64,000 nucleotides of DNA from Macrostomum hystrix (lineage: Eukaryota > Platyhelminthes > Macrostomidae): NCBI GenBank assembly GCA_950097015.1, contig CATNEN010000032.1:2766501-2830500 (forward strand), written 5' to 3'. This document shows positions 44,901-53,538 of the stretch, piece after piece (the stretch's first letter is position 1; each line of letters starts with the position of its first letter). Below the pieces are notes generated by a model. The model did not search any database and was not told the DNA's origin. It worked only from the letters and a program-made list of their open reading frames with translations. The translations under genes and the position numbers were made by a program.

Positions 44901-47569
44901 CCTGCTCGTTGCTGCCGGCGTCGCCGAGGATCGCTGCCTGGCTGCACGCTGACCCTGGCGATGAGCTCCTCCATGCACCGCTCCAGCCGATCGAGGCGGT
45001 CAGATGTCGCATGAATTTCCGTAGTAGTGGCGCCAACAGCCTTGACTGCTGTAACTGATGGTCGCCCTACCAGACCTTCCAGTCGGGCTGCTCGCTGCAG
45101 CATAGACTCCAGGCTGCAAGTCTCCGCGTCCTCTGCCTTTAAAAGGCTGTCGCGGATGTCAGGATTGAGCAGGTGCAGAAGCTTGAAACGCACGTCCCGA
45201 TCTCGCTGCTGTGTTGAATCGTTCGGCCTGGCCTTCTGATGAAGCAGCCTCAGGTTAAAGCACAGCTCGCGTAGCGTCTCGTTCTCTCCGCGCTTCCTTG
45301 CGTGGAATGTGTTCATGGCCTTGAAGCTGTCAGACTCGCCACCATAAAATTTTGTAAGCGCGGTTTCAATTTCCTTGTAGCTCTTCTGCTTCGTCGGCTC
45401 GAGATCCCAGACGATCAGTTGCGCCTCTCCAGTGAGCAACAGTTTGACTTTTGACGCCGATGTTTCGTCGTCCCACTTTGCATCCTGGCTGAATTCCTCA
45501 AACATACGCAGCCATCTTCGCACGTCAGTGTCGTCTGTGCCACTAAACTTTGGCGGCATAAGTGCATTTGAGTAGGCCATTAGAGCTCTGGGTTCTAGCT
45601 CGCTGCCACCAATGTAAGAGCAGGCGAAATTTAGATTGTCAGAAAGTACGCACGAGTTTATTTGGCATAACGATTCAATATATACGAGCAGGGCAGTGAT
45701 GAGCACGATGAATAATAAAATAGGCTAAAGCCAGCCCCACCCCCAAGCGGGTGAAAGGCCGACGCCATGTACATTTAGACCAATCAGACAAGACGAGCCA
45801 ACGCACAACACACCACGTAGGAACCCCACACATGATTCGAATATCCATGACTGTTGAAGCTCCTGTTATGACAGTGCAGAGCATGATTCGAATATCCATG
45901 ACTGTTGAAGCTCCTGTTATGACGGTGCAAAGCATGATTCGAATATCCACGACTGTTGAAGCTCCTGTTATGACGGTGCAGAGCATGATTCGAATATGTC
46001 TGACTTACGCGAGCACACTTTCTCACTGTTTTGTTCGTGAGTATGCTCTTAGGAGTGATATTTCAGTTTACAGCAGCGTTGTAGTACTCGTTCCACAAAA
46101 AACCTATTCACAGAGAACGGTAAATCTTTAAATCGAAAAGGTGTCTCCCACTCGGCCTAATGAGCCTAATTGCCAAATCACTGGCCGAAGTGCAGAACAT
46201 GGAGCAGACCTTCATCAGCTTAGGCACCTTCATCGGCACGGTGGTGGCGGCGCTGGCGGTAAACCAGTTCATTGTACACCTGGTCATGTTTCTGGCATTC
46301 GTCCGCCGCAACCCATTCCCATTCTACTGGAAGATGATGAAGGCCTACCTGGTGGCCTTTAGTGCCAACAGCAGGTGCGTAGATGCTGCTTTGAACACTA
46401 ATAGAAATTTCCATTTTTACAACGCTAAGTAAGGTCACACCTTTGGAAGGTCAGTACCGTCCAGAGATTTATACCGTCCTCCCCACTTTAATCTCTCCTA
46501 GTCAAGTTTGTAGCCAATCACCGCTCACCCTTCACTTTCTTTTTCTCCCCTCAAGACACCCACCTCACGCTAAGCCAATCAAGCTGCTCTATTCACTGAC
46601 TATAACCCTTCTTATCCTGCTGCCCAACCACACGCCTCTCACTTTACAGCCAATCGTGACTCGTCTATTAATAACTTCTTCTTGACATCTACAACTGGCT
46701 TCATATCTTGTGCATTTCACTCCAAGCGCACAGTCAGTCTGACCTGCTGAATGCCACGTCATCTCATCCTCGATTCACACCTTCGCAACCCCCAGCGTGT
46801 CAGCCCTCCCGGTGATGCTGGAGTGCGCTGACAATGCCGGCCTGCGGCCTCGCATCTCTCGCTTCATCCTGCCATTGTGCTGCAACACCAACTCGGACGG
46901 GTCCTGCGCCTACATCGCGGCCTCCGTCACCTTTCTGGCCCAGCTGAGCGGCACGCCACTCAGCTTCGGAAACTACATATTGATTGCGTAAGCACCTGTT
47001 GATAGCAATCAATATGAATCCTAACCTCGCTGACAAAGACCTCTGAAATCTTGTTAGATTCCTAGCAGGGGTTTCTGGACTCTCTCTGCCATCGGTTCCC
47101 AGCTCCAGCATCATCGTTATCATCGGAATTCTGTCGAATCTGGGCATCCCGGATGCTGGAGTATCGCTGCTGTACACTGGCGAGTTCATTCTGTGAGTCT
47201 GCCTGCTTGATTAAGCTTTTTAATGACAAAAAACTCTATGCATTCTACTTAATTCCAATCCGTGACGCCTTCAGCGACCGTCTGCGCACCGGCTGCAACA
47301 CCTGGAGCCACTGCACCTGCGCCGCCGCAATGGACGCCAGGATACCCCAGTCCGAAGCTGAGAAGGCAGGGGCTACGGTCTTTGTTGAAGAGGGCGGCGA
47401 TGTCGGCAGCGGCCAGGAGACAACTGAGCCTGCAGCCGGCTCGGCGACTGCAGTCGATGAAAGCAGCATCGCCGACTCGCAGGCGAACAGCGAGAGAGCC
47501 TTGCTGAGTGGTGGCCTGGGTGGTGACTTCGGCAAGGATGATTCAACCCTGACTTCTGTGCAGGTCTAA
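38901..47569 (+). CDS. SLC1-family glutamate/neutral amino acid transporter (EAAT-like), 9 exons
   Basis: Sodium-coupled amino acid transporter of the plasma membrane. Exons: 38901-39043, 39199-39396, 39659-39758, 39851-39893, 39970-40187, 46141-46374, 46796-46987, 47058-47192, 47275-47569. All junctions are GT-AG and the phases agree if one extra base in exon 1 is discounted; the product would be 518 residues, a normal length. Family signs: ENLLLISTLFG in TM1, AFKLLILPLVISC, NLIPDNIITMAFET, MNILGALFVSVLFG, the hairpin-1 serine stretch ANSS-VSALPV, TM7 NSDGS (usually NMDGT), LGIPDAGVSLL and TM8 LDRLRTGCNTW. The Arg of DRLRT favours an acidic substrate. The TM8 Asp that helps bind sodium (11 residues after the Asp of DRLRT) is His here. 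The C-tail is acidic and Ser-rich. Intron 5 is 5.95 kb because of the minisatellite and the Gypsy insertion. Confidence 0.88.
39479..39548 (+). repeat. Short tandem repeat in SLC1 intron 2
   Basis: Three to four copies of a unit of about 18 bp, ACACCGAACACCATCCA with variants, followed by a diverged copy. It creates a spurious frame at 39,420-39,638. Confidence 0.7.
40198..40735 (+). repeat. 51-bp minisatellite, left part
   Basis: About 10.5 copies of a 51-bp unit (GCTCCTGTTATGACGGTGCA then GAGCATGATTCGAATATCCA, TGACTGTTGAA), nearly identical. It begins only about 10 bp after the exon 5 donor. One unit is a base shorter (near 40,410). Because 51 is a multiple of three it reads open on both strands, but it is intronic. 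Confidence 0.95.
40736..40953 (-). repeat. Gypsy 3' LTR
   Basis: 218 bp, starting TGTAAGAGCCGG on the + strand and ending CCCCACA. Differs from its partner at two positions that I can see. Confidence 0.95.
41085..43877 (-). CDS. Gypsy pol: reverse transcriptase, RNase H, integrase
   Basis: Copies the retrotransposon RNA and inserts the cDNA. In the order read: RT with SSPWASNLMIVRKKN, DMRQGFLQVEV and the catalytic VIAYIDDLIIF; RNase H with TISCDSSAVALGAVLSQ, ELLAVVWSLKQFR and VFTDHKP; integrase with the HHCC zinc block (H..GHLGQRRVLRAL..C..C), VQLDIKGPLP, VHSDQGRQFE and the SGNGNVERFNRTL Glu; then a GPY/F-type segment (RWSGPYTII) and a Pro/Ala/Gln repeat tail (TQPAAQPATQPASQP). It is in the same frame as the protease part, but separated from it by one TAA at 43,878-43,880. 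The frame is otherwise intact. Confidence 0.93.
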   Translation of the reverse strand, partial: FDVGTSGAAQHKIELEDCAHPIRQRPRRVPHAFRKQVDEKLAQMQKHGVIEPSSSPWASNLMIVRKKNNDIRVCVDWRALNSLTVKDAHPLPHLHQALDSLAGCTWFSTIDMRQGFLQVEVREEDRPLTAFYTPSGLMQFRKMGFGMCNAPATYQRMMELIMTGLSWEEVIAYIDDLIIFNKDFGSHLQSLSNVLQRLRSAELKLNPGKSFFAYRKVTYLGHEVSESGIAQSAKKVEAIRQMPDPRSDQDVRRILGMLSFYRRFVPNFSDIAKPLHHLAQKSAGGFAWTDEHAAALAKLKDALTQAPVLQLPDFNRPVTISCDSSAVALGAVLSQERDGEDLPVAYASRTLSKAERNYSTTDRELLAVVWSLKQFRMYLSNSSRIQVFTDHKPIIGLLNTKEPAGRLARWLQLIQEFPLEILYRPSKENIVPDALSRAAAVQFKTANLPEEQDLDQILHAARQAMLQPDFQVPAAVSSAVHRLMPGLSMSPAGALLHNGLPVIPQHMRAELLQQAHDLPSAGHLGQRRVLRALQARAWWPEMREDVRDWVRSCTVCQRRKGAPKRARAELVRQPLPARPWSIVQLDIKGPLPATASGKRYILCFVDTFSKWVETAALSQIDAKTVAEALVTAVVLRHGVPEVVHSDQGRQFEAELFKETCAPLGTEKSRTSPFHPSGNGNVERFNRTLGNMLSAFCAANQTSWDILLPYVVWAYNSSAHSSTGESPFKVLRGMEPRQPADLLLGVQGQQDLPRSCEDIQARIRRGFQVVRANLQSAQSSQHAFYNRGAETVEFKVGDLVMLTNQAMKRGQCKSLSNRWSGPYTIIKKVGPVNYRVRSENGRRKLLVHHDRMKPFVSRTDNAATQPAAQPATQPASQPAALPAAADASHDPELDGPGTWELLREPAAGECQGGPRRSGRQRRPPDYFRASW
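43878..44978 (-). CDS. Gypsy aspartic protease region and RT N-terminus
   Basis: A retropepsin with active-site WLLDTGAQTSLIS and the later ILGMDFI flap-end motif. It overlaps the 3' end of gag (to 44,753) in another frame, so the protein is probably made by ribosomal frameshift from gag. It ends at a single in-frame TAA (43,878-43,880), right where other Gypsy polyproteins continue into the reverse transcriptase. That stop separates protease from pol in this copy. Confidence 0.85.
   Translation of the reverse strand: MHGGAHRQGQRAARQRSSATPAATSRRLLQLRSARAPGSSLSPAREEAGPNHLSQMLREGAQSLRLPIQGPGKLLRVGATGAGPTPTHRSNPVLHAIFIPGLANGMPCRWLLDTGAQTSLISDIAVRSLGVSNDLKPAEVKPVSVDGTTLELLGSISLSVRLGKQLTSHLEVLVVKGIRPDFILGMDFISRMASSQFSIDQKAQTVTFDKASVPFSSTESERGASSSYCMVPTVLIARVQDAVVVPPRATKVVKVAIETKQAQGIFEPSQEFVDKTGVLPCRVFAVSSNDGRIPVRVCNLGCTPVTLYSNQNIGTFESADIVEEDEDLHDWRGPADQFNINPDLPAVDGDRLKALLTQFADVVSAH
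44753..45580 (-). CDS. Gypsy gag (capsid and nucleocapsid)
   Basis: Structural protein of the retrotransposon particle, 275 residues from MAYSNALMPPKF. It has a capsid-like region (PPKFSGTDDTDVRRWLRMFE, LLLTGEAQLIVW, FHARKRGENETLREL) and two CCHC zinc knuckles near the C-terminus (CFSCGQPGHLAAHC and CHKCSGKGHKASVC). The frame extends upstream into the LTR (45,706), but the first ATG after the LTR is a more natural start. Confidence 0.88.
   Translation of the reverse strand: MAYSNALMPPKFSGTDDTDVRRWLRMFEEFSQDAKWDDETSASKVKLLLTGEAQLIVWDLEPTKQKSYKEIETALTKFYGGESDSFKAMNTFHARKRGENETLRELCFNLRLLHQKARPNDSTQQRDRDVRFKLLHLLNPDIRDSLLKAEDAETCSLESMLQRAARLEGLVGRPSVTAVKAVGATTTEIHATSDRLDRLERCMEELIARVSVQPGSDPRRRRQQRAGACFSCGQPGHLAAHCRQREKKLDPIICHKCSGKGHKASVCPSKAQGNF
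45613..45830 (-). repeat. Gypsy 5' LTR
   Basis: 218 bp, in the - orientation it is the upstream LTR and should hold the promoter. Followed on the - strand by the primer binding site. Confidence 0.95.
45831..46003 (+). repeat. 51-bp minisatellite, right part
   Basis: About 3.3 further copies, continuing exactly where the left part stops. Ends with a diverging unit at about 46,003. Confidence 0.95.
46442..46587 (+). repeat. Inverted repeat, left copy (SLC1 intron 6)
   Basis: 146 bp nearly identical (about three differences seen) to 48,211-48,355 in inverted orientation. It contains two CCAAT words and a pyrimidine-rich stretch. Confidence 0.9.
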
Positions 47570-48210
47570 CTGATCTACTTTATATCTGCTAACTTTTTCA
47601 CTCCAAAAATTATCACGAGTATATCCCTGAGTTAATAAATACGTAAATTTAATTATCCTGCATGTTTTTGTTACCTCAGTGTAACATTGCTTCTTCATTG
47701 AAAATCTACGATTACTCAAGTTCGTAAAATGAAATGAAAATCTACCGTTTTAATTAATAGAAACCTGAAGCGTACACGGCGTATATACAAGGACTACTCA
47801 AGTAACTAGATAAATACTTGCTAGTAGCTAACCAGCTAACCAGCTAAACTTATACAGTCAAGCTGCAGCCAGTGAGGGGCCATCATTTCTATTCCGTTGA
47901 CCTCTGAGCACGCAATTGTACGGGTATGTGTATCTGCTATCTGCTTTGAATTTTTCATCATCATGCAGTGAACACTACAAGGACCACTAGTAGTTAGCCT
48001 ACTTTAGTAGGCGTTGGTACTTTTTCACTGTGCTCTGAGGGGTTGGCTCTCATGGGCGTGAATCGCGTGACAAGCGCCAAGTTTTCTCTCCGCGTCTCAA
48101 ATTAATGTCACCTCACCGTGGATAAGAGCTCACGCATGAACTTACGCCTAGATAATCAACAGTAGAAAGAACACGGGGCTATTTCAAATACCCACTGCCT
48201 ACTGCCTACT
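47570..48210. other. Intergenic, after SLC1 gene
   Basis: 3' UTR with TTAATAAATA (about 47,631) serving as a possible polyadenylation signal. No gene seen. Confidence 0.5.
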
Positions 48211-48355
48211 GCAGCTTGATTGGCTTAGCGTGAGGTGGGTGTCTTGAGGGGAGAAAAAGAAAGTGAAGGGTGAGCGGTGATTGGCTACAAACTTGACTAG
48301 GAGAGATTAATGTGGGGAGGACTGCATAAATCTCTGGACGGTACTGACCTTCCAA
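48211..48355 (-). repeat. Inverted repeat, right copy
   Basis: Partner of 46,442-46,587. The pair encloses the last three exons of the SLC1 gene plus 640 bp. Could be a short dispersed element present twice or an inverted duplication. Confidence 0.9.
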
Positions 48356-50533
48356 ATCACGATAGCTCCCAAAATGACCCATTTTCGTCAAAGTGCACCA
48401 TATGGATAAAACTAGATTGTCATCAAGGACTACTAGACAATGAGTTTAGTATTACTTGAAAGTTTTCAGTAGGTATTAAACGAATTTACACGAGTTGAAG
48501 AAAGAAAACTAGACTAAGGGGGACTTTTAACATTTAACCGCCTCTACACGTATGGCATGCTGGGCGTTAAGAACCGGTGCGAGCTTTGGGACTGGAGCTT
48601 AAAGTACAAAGTCGGGTATTTAGCGTTCAGTCTGGGCTATTTTATCTGGCTGTGCCTGGCGATTAATTTGAGTGACAGCTGCCACTTGCCGATTGCTGAA
48701 ATAGAGAAGGAAAACTGTCCCGTAGGTCCAGGATACGATTATGAAAACTTCCTGCGGAAATCATTTTCCAAAATAATAATCAGCACTGTTTTGCAATGGA
48801 ATTGTCTGCTGTTCCGTTCTGTATCTGCTATTAGATAACGACCTGTGTAAAGAACTGTACAATGAATTTTATAAATCTGCAAGTAGTAGTACGAGCTAGT
48901 AGTAATAGTAGTAGTAGTACTAGTAGTAGTAGTAGTAGTAGTAATAGTTGTTCTATGGAAATGCGCTCATGTTTGTGTACCCGCAACATTTTCAACGATC
49001 CCTGTTCAATTTGTTACGACCAAGCCGCATTCTACGAAGCATACTCGCGAGTGGTATGTAAATGCCTGCCATATGATTGTTGTGTTGTCATGCGGATCAA
49101 TACAAGCAACAAGCATTTGTGAATTGCCCAGTATCAAGTGAAAAGCTTTTTGCAGTTTACTGAGTGCTAGAATGCGTTTGACAATTATCCGTTTCCGAAT
49201 CCGAACATTTAGCAGCGATAATTTATAAATAGTAAAGAACAGCGAGTATCGAATGCGAGTTGATAAACTTCCGTTTAATTGCGCACTGCGAGATGCACAG
49301 AGGGTCACAAAATCAGCAGATATTTTCAGCGGCGAGGACCAAAATTAATTGCCAAAGGCCCTCCACATGTTCAGACTTGAGACTGTGCAATTAAGGATCT
49401 TTAGGAGCGCATTACAACCGCTTAAATACCGTCATAGGGCAACTTTAAAACCGCTTTGGGACCGTTTTGGGACCAAATAGCTCGTAGCACAAAATAAGTT
49501 ATGAAATTATAGCGTTCTAAATTAGCACAGTAAATAATAGCTATGAATTTGGCATAATCGGGAGTCAATGACTTCATTCTTTCCCAATCAGCGATCAGAA
49601 ATCGGACCTTTACCAACGAAACTTTGCTCAAATGCGGCACCTCAAGATCATCTCTGCCTTCTGAAACATTATTTTGCAACAGTTGTCGAATGTCAAGCTT
49701 TTTCATCCGAAATACACCTTTACCCAATAAAACGAAGACGAAAACTTTTTTGTTAGTTTTGCGTTCAGACAATCGTAAGCTGATGCCCTGTATGTTTCTT
49801 GCTTTCATGGTTTGTTCGAGTGCCATAACTGCAATTCCTTTTCTGAATACAAAGGGGGTCAGCGGGGTTTATTTTGAAGTAAAAAATCTAAATGCAAATA
49901 CCTGCCTTCGATCACTTGATTTGTATAATTTACTTTTGGGAATGAATGTCGAATTGAAGAGCCATGGTTTCTGCTCGATGAAACCAAATCGAAGAACAAA
50001 GTGCAAAATGATCACATAGGATATAGGACATCAGAGGATGACTTAGAGGATACAGGCTCGTGCGAGATCCGCAAATAGCAAATATTTGCGCAATCTCGCA
50101 ATGCTTGAAAAGTTCTATTTTGGCGCCATGTGCGGAAGCCAGGATGCATGGCGGCTTTGGAGATGAAACAAGCTTTTCAATTCAACTGGGAGCGGAGCCA
50201 TTCGTCATCCTCGTCCCGTCCACTGAACTTTGCTCCCCGACTTGCACTGTGAAGCGAAGATTTATTACTTTCGTTGCCAGGTCACCCGTGGAACCCATTT
50301 CTGTGCGCTCCAAATTCAAATGCAGAACCGATTAAACGCAAGCAAGTGCAGAAAATGTCACAAGAATTGTCGAATGGTCAACTGGCACGGCCCTTCGGCT
50401 CGCGTGGCCAATGGTAGAGCAAGTCCACTTCTAACCAAACCGAATTCGCAACAGCCATTGCGATAGTATAACCATACTTGATCAGGATCAGGATCAGAAT
50501 CACCCTAAAAGCTAGATTTTTATCTCAAGAATT
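48356..50533. other. Intergenic before ENTPD-like gene
   Basis: No gene is supported with confidence. The + frame 48,557-48,838 (93 residues) has a hydrophobic segment GYLAFSLGYFIWLCLAI and Cys residues; a frame 48,862-49,122 (+) is Ser/Cys-rich. Frame 49,422-49,826 (-) of 134 residues has no family I know. These may be exons of an unknown gene or chance. An (AGT)n run lies at 48,896-48,945. Confidence 0.35.
48896..48945 (+). repeat. (AGT)n microsatellite
   Basis: Imperfect AGT repeats with AGC and ACT interruptions. Confidence 0.8.
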
Positions 50534-51871
50534 ATGTCTCCGTTGCTGCTCCTGTTGCTGCTGCTGCCATCAGTGGCTCCGCTGATTGCGCGCGATCGCC
50601 AGTACATCCTCGTATTGGACGCCGGCAGCACCGGAACTCGCATCAACGTGTTCGCGTTCCGCTCTGACCTCAACCACTCCACCGGGCTGCGCATCGAGAG
50701 CCTTGAGGAGGAGAAAGTCAACCCGGGCCTGTCCGCATTTGCGAACGCGCTGTCGCGCCTGCGCCAGAACCTCAAGCCGCTGTTGGACTTCGCCGCAGCT
50801 AAGGTGCCGGCAGAATACCACTCCCAGACTGCCGCCATTGTGCGGGCTACGGCCGGACTGCGTCTGCTGACACTCGACCAGCGAGATCGCGTCATCCGCG
50901 CTGTCGCCGAGGTTCTCCGCCGCTCCACCTTCAAAGTGCCAGACAGTGACCGGCGCGCGGTGCGCGTCATCAGCGGCCAGGAGGAGGCCGAGTACGGCTG
51001 GGTGGCCGTCAACTTTCTTATGGACTCCTTCGACAAGCCCGGCGGCGACACCTATGGCATGCTGGACTTGGGCGGTGGCTCCACGCAGATCACATTTGTA
51101 CCGAAGGCTGACGATACGGCCGACTCCTACCGAGTGGTGTTTAAAACGGTGCGCGGCAGGTCTTATTCTCTGCACGAGCACAGCTACCTGGGCTTGGGCA
51201 TGTCGCAGGCCTCTCTGTACATGTTCGGCCACAACAGCAGCGTGGAGGCTTCGCTGCCGTTGTACACGTCACCGTGTCTCAACCCGGACTTTCGCGCCGA
51301 ATTCAGCTTCGGCACCGTCTCGATCAACGTCTCCGGAGAGGCCGGAGTTGCCAGTTCCGATCGGCACCGGCTGTGCTCGGACATCGCCCGCATTCCGCTG
51401 CGCATTGTGCCAGTGCACCAGCCGCCGGGCGTCAAGGTCGCCAGATTCGTGGCTGTCAGCTCATTTTACTACACGGCTGCCACGCTGAGTAAAGGGGGCT
51501 ATTTGACAAACAGCATACCTGGCAATGCTAGGATTAGTGACCTGGCTTCGGCAGCTGAGAGGGTGTGCCTCAATCCTCCAGTGGTGGGAAAGTACGAGCC
51601 ATACCTGTGCATGAACACTCTGTACATTGTTACTCTGCTGCGCGAGGGCTACCGATTTGAGGCCAACCAGAGCCTTTTACTCACTGACAGCATCAGGGGC
51701 TACTCGGCCAGCTGGCCGCTGGGCATCGCCATTCATCAGCTGACCTGCCATGACCGCAACAGCCTGGCCTGCCTGGGCAGCTCCGCTCAGCCCAGTGTTT
51801 TGGCTGTCCAGCTGTTGCAGCCGGTGACGCTGCTGCTGTCGCTGGCGACGCTGCTACCCAGACTGTTCTGA
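50534..51871 (+). CDS. Ectonucleoside triphosphate diphosphohydrolase (GDA1/CD39, ENTPD5/6-like)
   Basis: Hydrolyses nucleoside di- or triphosphates in the secretory pathway or outside the cell. The 445-residue product starts with a signal peptide (MSPLLLLLLLLPSVAPLIA). All apyrase-conserved regions are visible: ACR1 VLDAGSTGTR (28-37), ACR2 RATAGLRLL (about 104-112), ACR3 ISGQEEAEYGW (about 145-155), ACR4 MLDLGGGSTQITF (about 175-187) and the ACR5 region with VSSFYYTA. Overall lack of an N-terminal membrane anchor and the length resemble ENTPD5/6, but a hydrophobic C-terminus (VQLLQPVTLLLSLATLLP) could be a membrane or GPI anchor. The gene has no introns, unlike the neighbouring host genes, so a retrocopy is possible; it has no obvious damage. 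It is GC-rich compared with flanks. Confidence 0.92.
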   Translation: MSPLLLLLLLLPSVAPLIARDRQYILVLDAGSTGTRINVFAFRSDLNHSTGLRIESLEEEKVNPGLSAFANALSRLRQNLKPLLDFAAAKVPAEYHSQTAAIVRATAGLRLLTLDQRDRVIRAVAEVLRRSTFKVPDSDRRAVRVISGQEEAEYGWVAVNFLMDSFDKPGGDTYGMLDLGGGSTQITFVPKADDTADSYRVVFKTVRGRSYSLHEHSYLGLGMSQASLYMFGHNSSVEASLPLYTSPCLNPDFRAEFSFGTVSINVSGEAGVASSDRHRLCSDIARIPLRIVPVHQPPGVKVARFVAVSSFYYTAATLSKGGYLTNSIPGNARISDLASAAERVCLNPPVVGKYEPYLCMNTLYIVTLLREGYRFEANQSLLLTDSIRGYSASWPLGIAIHQLTCHDRNSLACLGSSAQPSVLAVQLLQPVTLLLSLATLLPRLF

Positions 51872-52952
51872 TTGGAGGGCAGATTTGCGCCATAAAATCA
51901 CTCTTCGGCTTTATTTAATGTGAAACCCATATTAGGCATAAAAACTAAACTCTTGTCAGCAAACATCAGACTCCTGGATTTTCCTACAAACACTTAAAAA
52001 CCAGAAAAATACTTTCGAACGACGACGAACGTCGAACGATGAACGTGAGTTTCGTAGCTTTAATGCAAAATTAAAGCATCATTAAGCAAATATAGAACTT
52101 AAAAACACAGACACTCTTTGAACTACTAAATCAGACTTTTGAACTTTTAGATTCATTTTTATTTCTGTTTTTATAATGAGATTTTCCTTCAGAATTTCCG
52201 GCAGAGAGACCTGACTTCATTTGCATTTTCCTACGGTCCAATGGTTCTGGAGTGAGCAGTTTTCAATTCGCCTGACAGATTCAGAGATTGCACAAGAATT
52301 CAATCAATCAACCAATCAGTGCATGACTTGATCAATTCATCAAGCCGGTCGATCTCCGAGGGATTTTAGACCCCAGCAGCTACTTTGGGTAAGTAAAAGT
52401 TCGACAGTAGGGGCCCGGCCGGACTTGCTACATCTGCTGCGAGATTTCCTTCGCATGAAGAGGAAAATGTCACGGACTTTCGGGTGCGGCAGCAGTTGCT
52501 ACCCAAGTCGGGTGAATGGGGAGATGCTGCAGGTCAGCTGTCTGGGCAACTGCGCGCTGTTGTGAACGGACACGGGTGCTGCGAATGTAAGACTGTAGAG
52601 GAATTCAGTCAAATAAAGTAGGATCTGGGGGTGGGGTCACAGTCACTTCTCTAGGACTACAGTCGAATCTGTATCATTTTGGAGGTTTTCAGCTTTTCAG
52701 CTATACCGAAGTTCAGTCTCCATGGAAAACTGCTTTCAATTAATCTACTGGCAACAATGTCAGCCACACGGTACCTCTACTTCGTCAAAGTCATCTTGCT
52801 TGCCTGTCTTTCCTGACTCGATCGCCAGTTCTTAAATTTCATTCTCTTTTTCAATTTTATATATATATATGACTTTTCATTTCATGACTTTTCATATATA
52901 TATATATGTCAATTCTTAGCGAGATGGAACACTTGAATGTTCTTAGCATTTG
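51872..52952. other. Intergenic between ENTPD-like gene and BEL element
   Basis: No gene seen. An AT-dinucleotide hairpin-like stretch lies at about 52,858-52,912, with ATATATATATAT copies around ATGACTTTTCAT repeats. Confidence 0.5.
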
Positions 52953-53090
52953 TTTCTCTCTTAAGTTAAGCCTCTAAATTAAGTCCTCTGGACCCTTAAT
53001 AAACGTGAGCTGTAGTAAGGCGCAGGTGGAGAGAGTTTTACTCAGCAGTCAAACCACACGACAACACTCTTGTGACTTCATTCAACTACA
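52953..53090 (+). repeat. BEL/Pao 5' LTR, partial
   Basis: Matches the end of the right LTR from TTTCTCTCTTAAGTTAAGCC to TTCAACTACA. The first about 190 bp are missing or replaced. Confidence 0.8.
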
Positions 53091-53538
53091 TGGCACCCGA
53101 ACTGTGAATTATTAACTTTGAGTCTTCAATTTGACAAACCGCGCTTTAAGCTACAGGACACCGGACCGGACTACCGCATAGATTCCTGCCTGAGGCTCAT
53201 CTGAACTTCTATCAACGTGGCATCTATTCATCGAGCTGCACGGCTTTGTTGAGTTGTTGAGACATTCACATTTTGTTTTCGTCATTGCTTGTTGCTTATC
53301 GCAAGGCAGTATATTTTAGCTGCTACAGTACCTTCTTTAGAGCCTCTATCGATAGTCACTTATCGCAAATATCTACTGTTAGCGCCTTTTCTGATTTTAA
53401 TCGGCGTTTTCTGTTGCACTGCGCACCGCTTCTGTTCCTCGACGTTCCTGTTTGCATGCCATCTGTTTCCTTCTTTGCTCTTTCCTTCGCCATCTAATCT
53501 TTCCTCGCTGTCTGTTTCTCTCTTGGACACAGTCTTCA

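Larger units (their letters stand above)
40736..45830 (-). mobile_element. Gypsy LTR retrotransposon, antisense in SLC1 intron 5
   Basis: The element (5,095 bp) splits the 51-bp array. LTRs of 218 bp lie at 40736-40953 and 45613-45830, with TG...CA ends; I count two differences between them. The 4-bp target duplication is CATG (40732-40735 and 45831-45834). Removing the element and one CATG restores the repeat unit exactly. On the - strand, a tRNA-type primer site TGGTGGCAGCGAGC follows the 5' LTR and a purine run GGGGGAGAG precedes the 3' LTR. Gag, protease and pol are all present. Confidence 0.95.

Noticed and set aside
50570-51232. 220-residue - strand frame
   Set aside because: Antisense shadow of the ENTPD-like gene.
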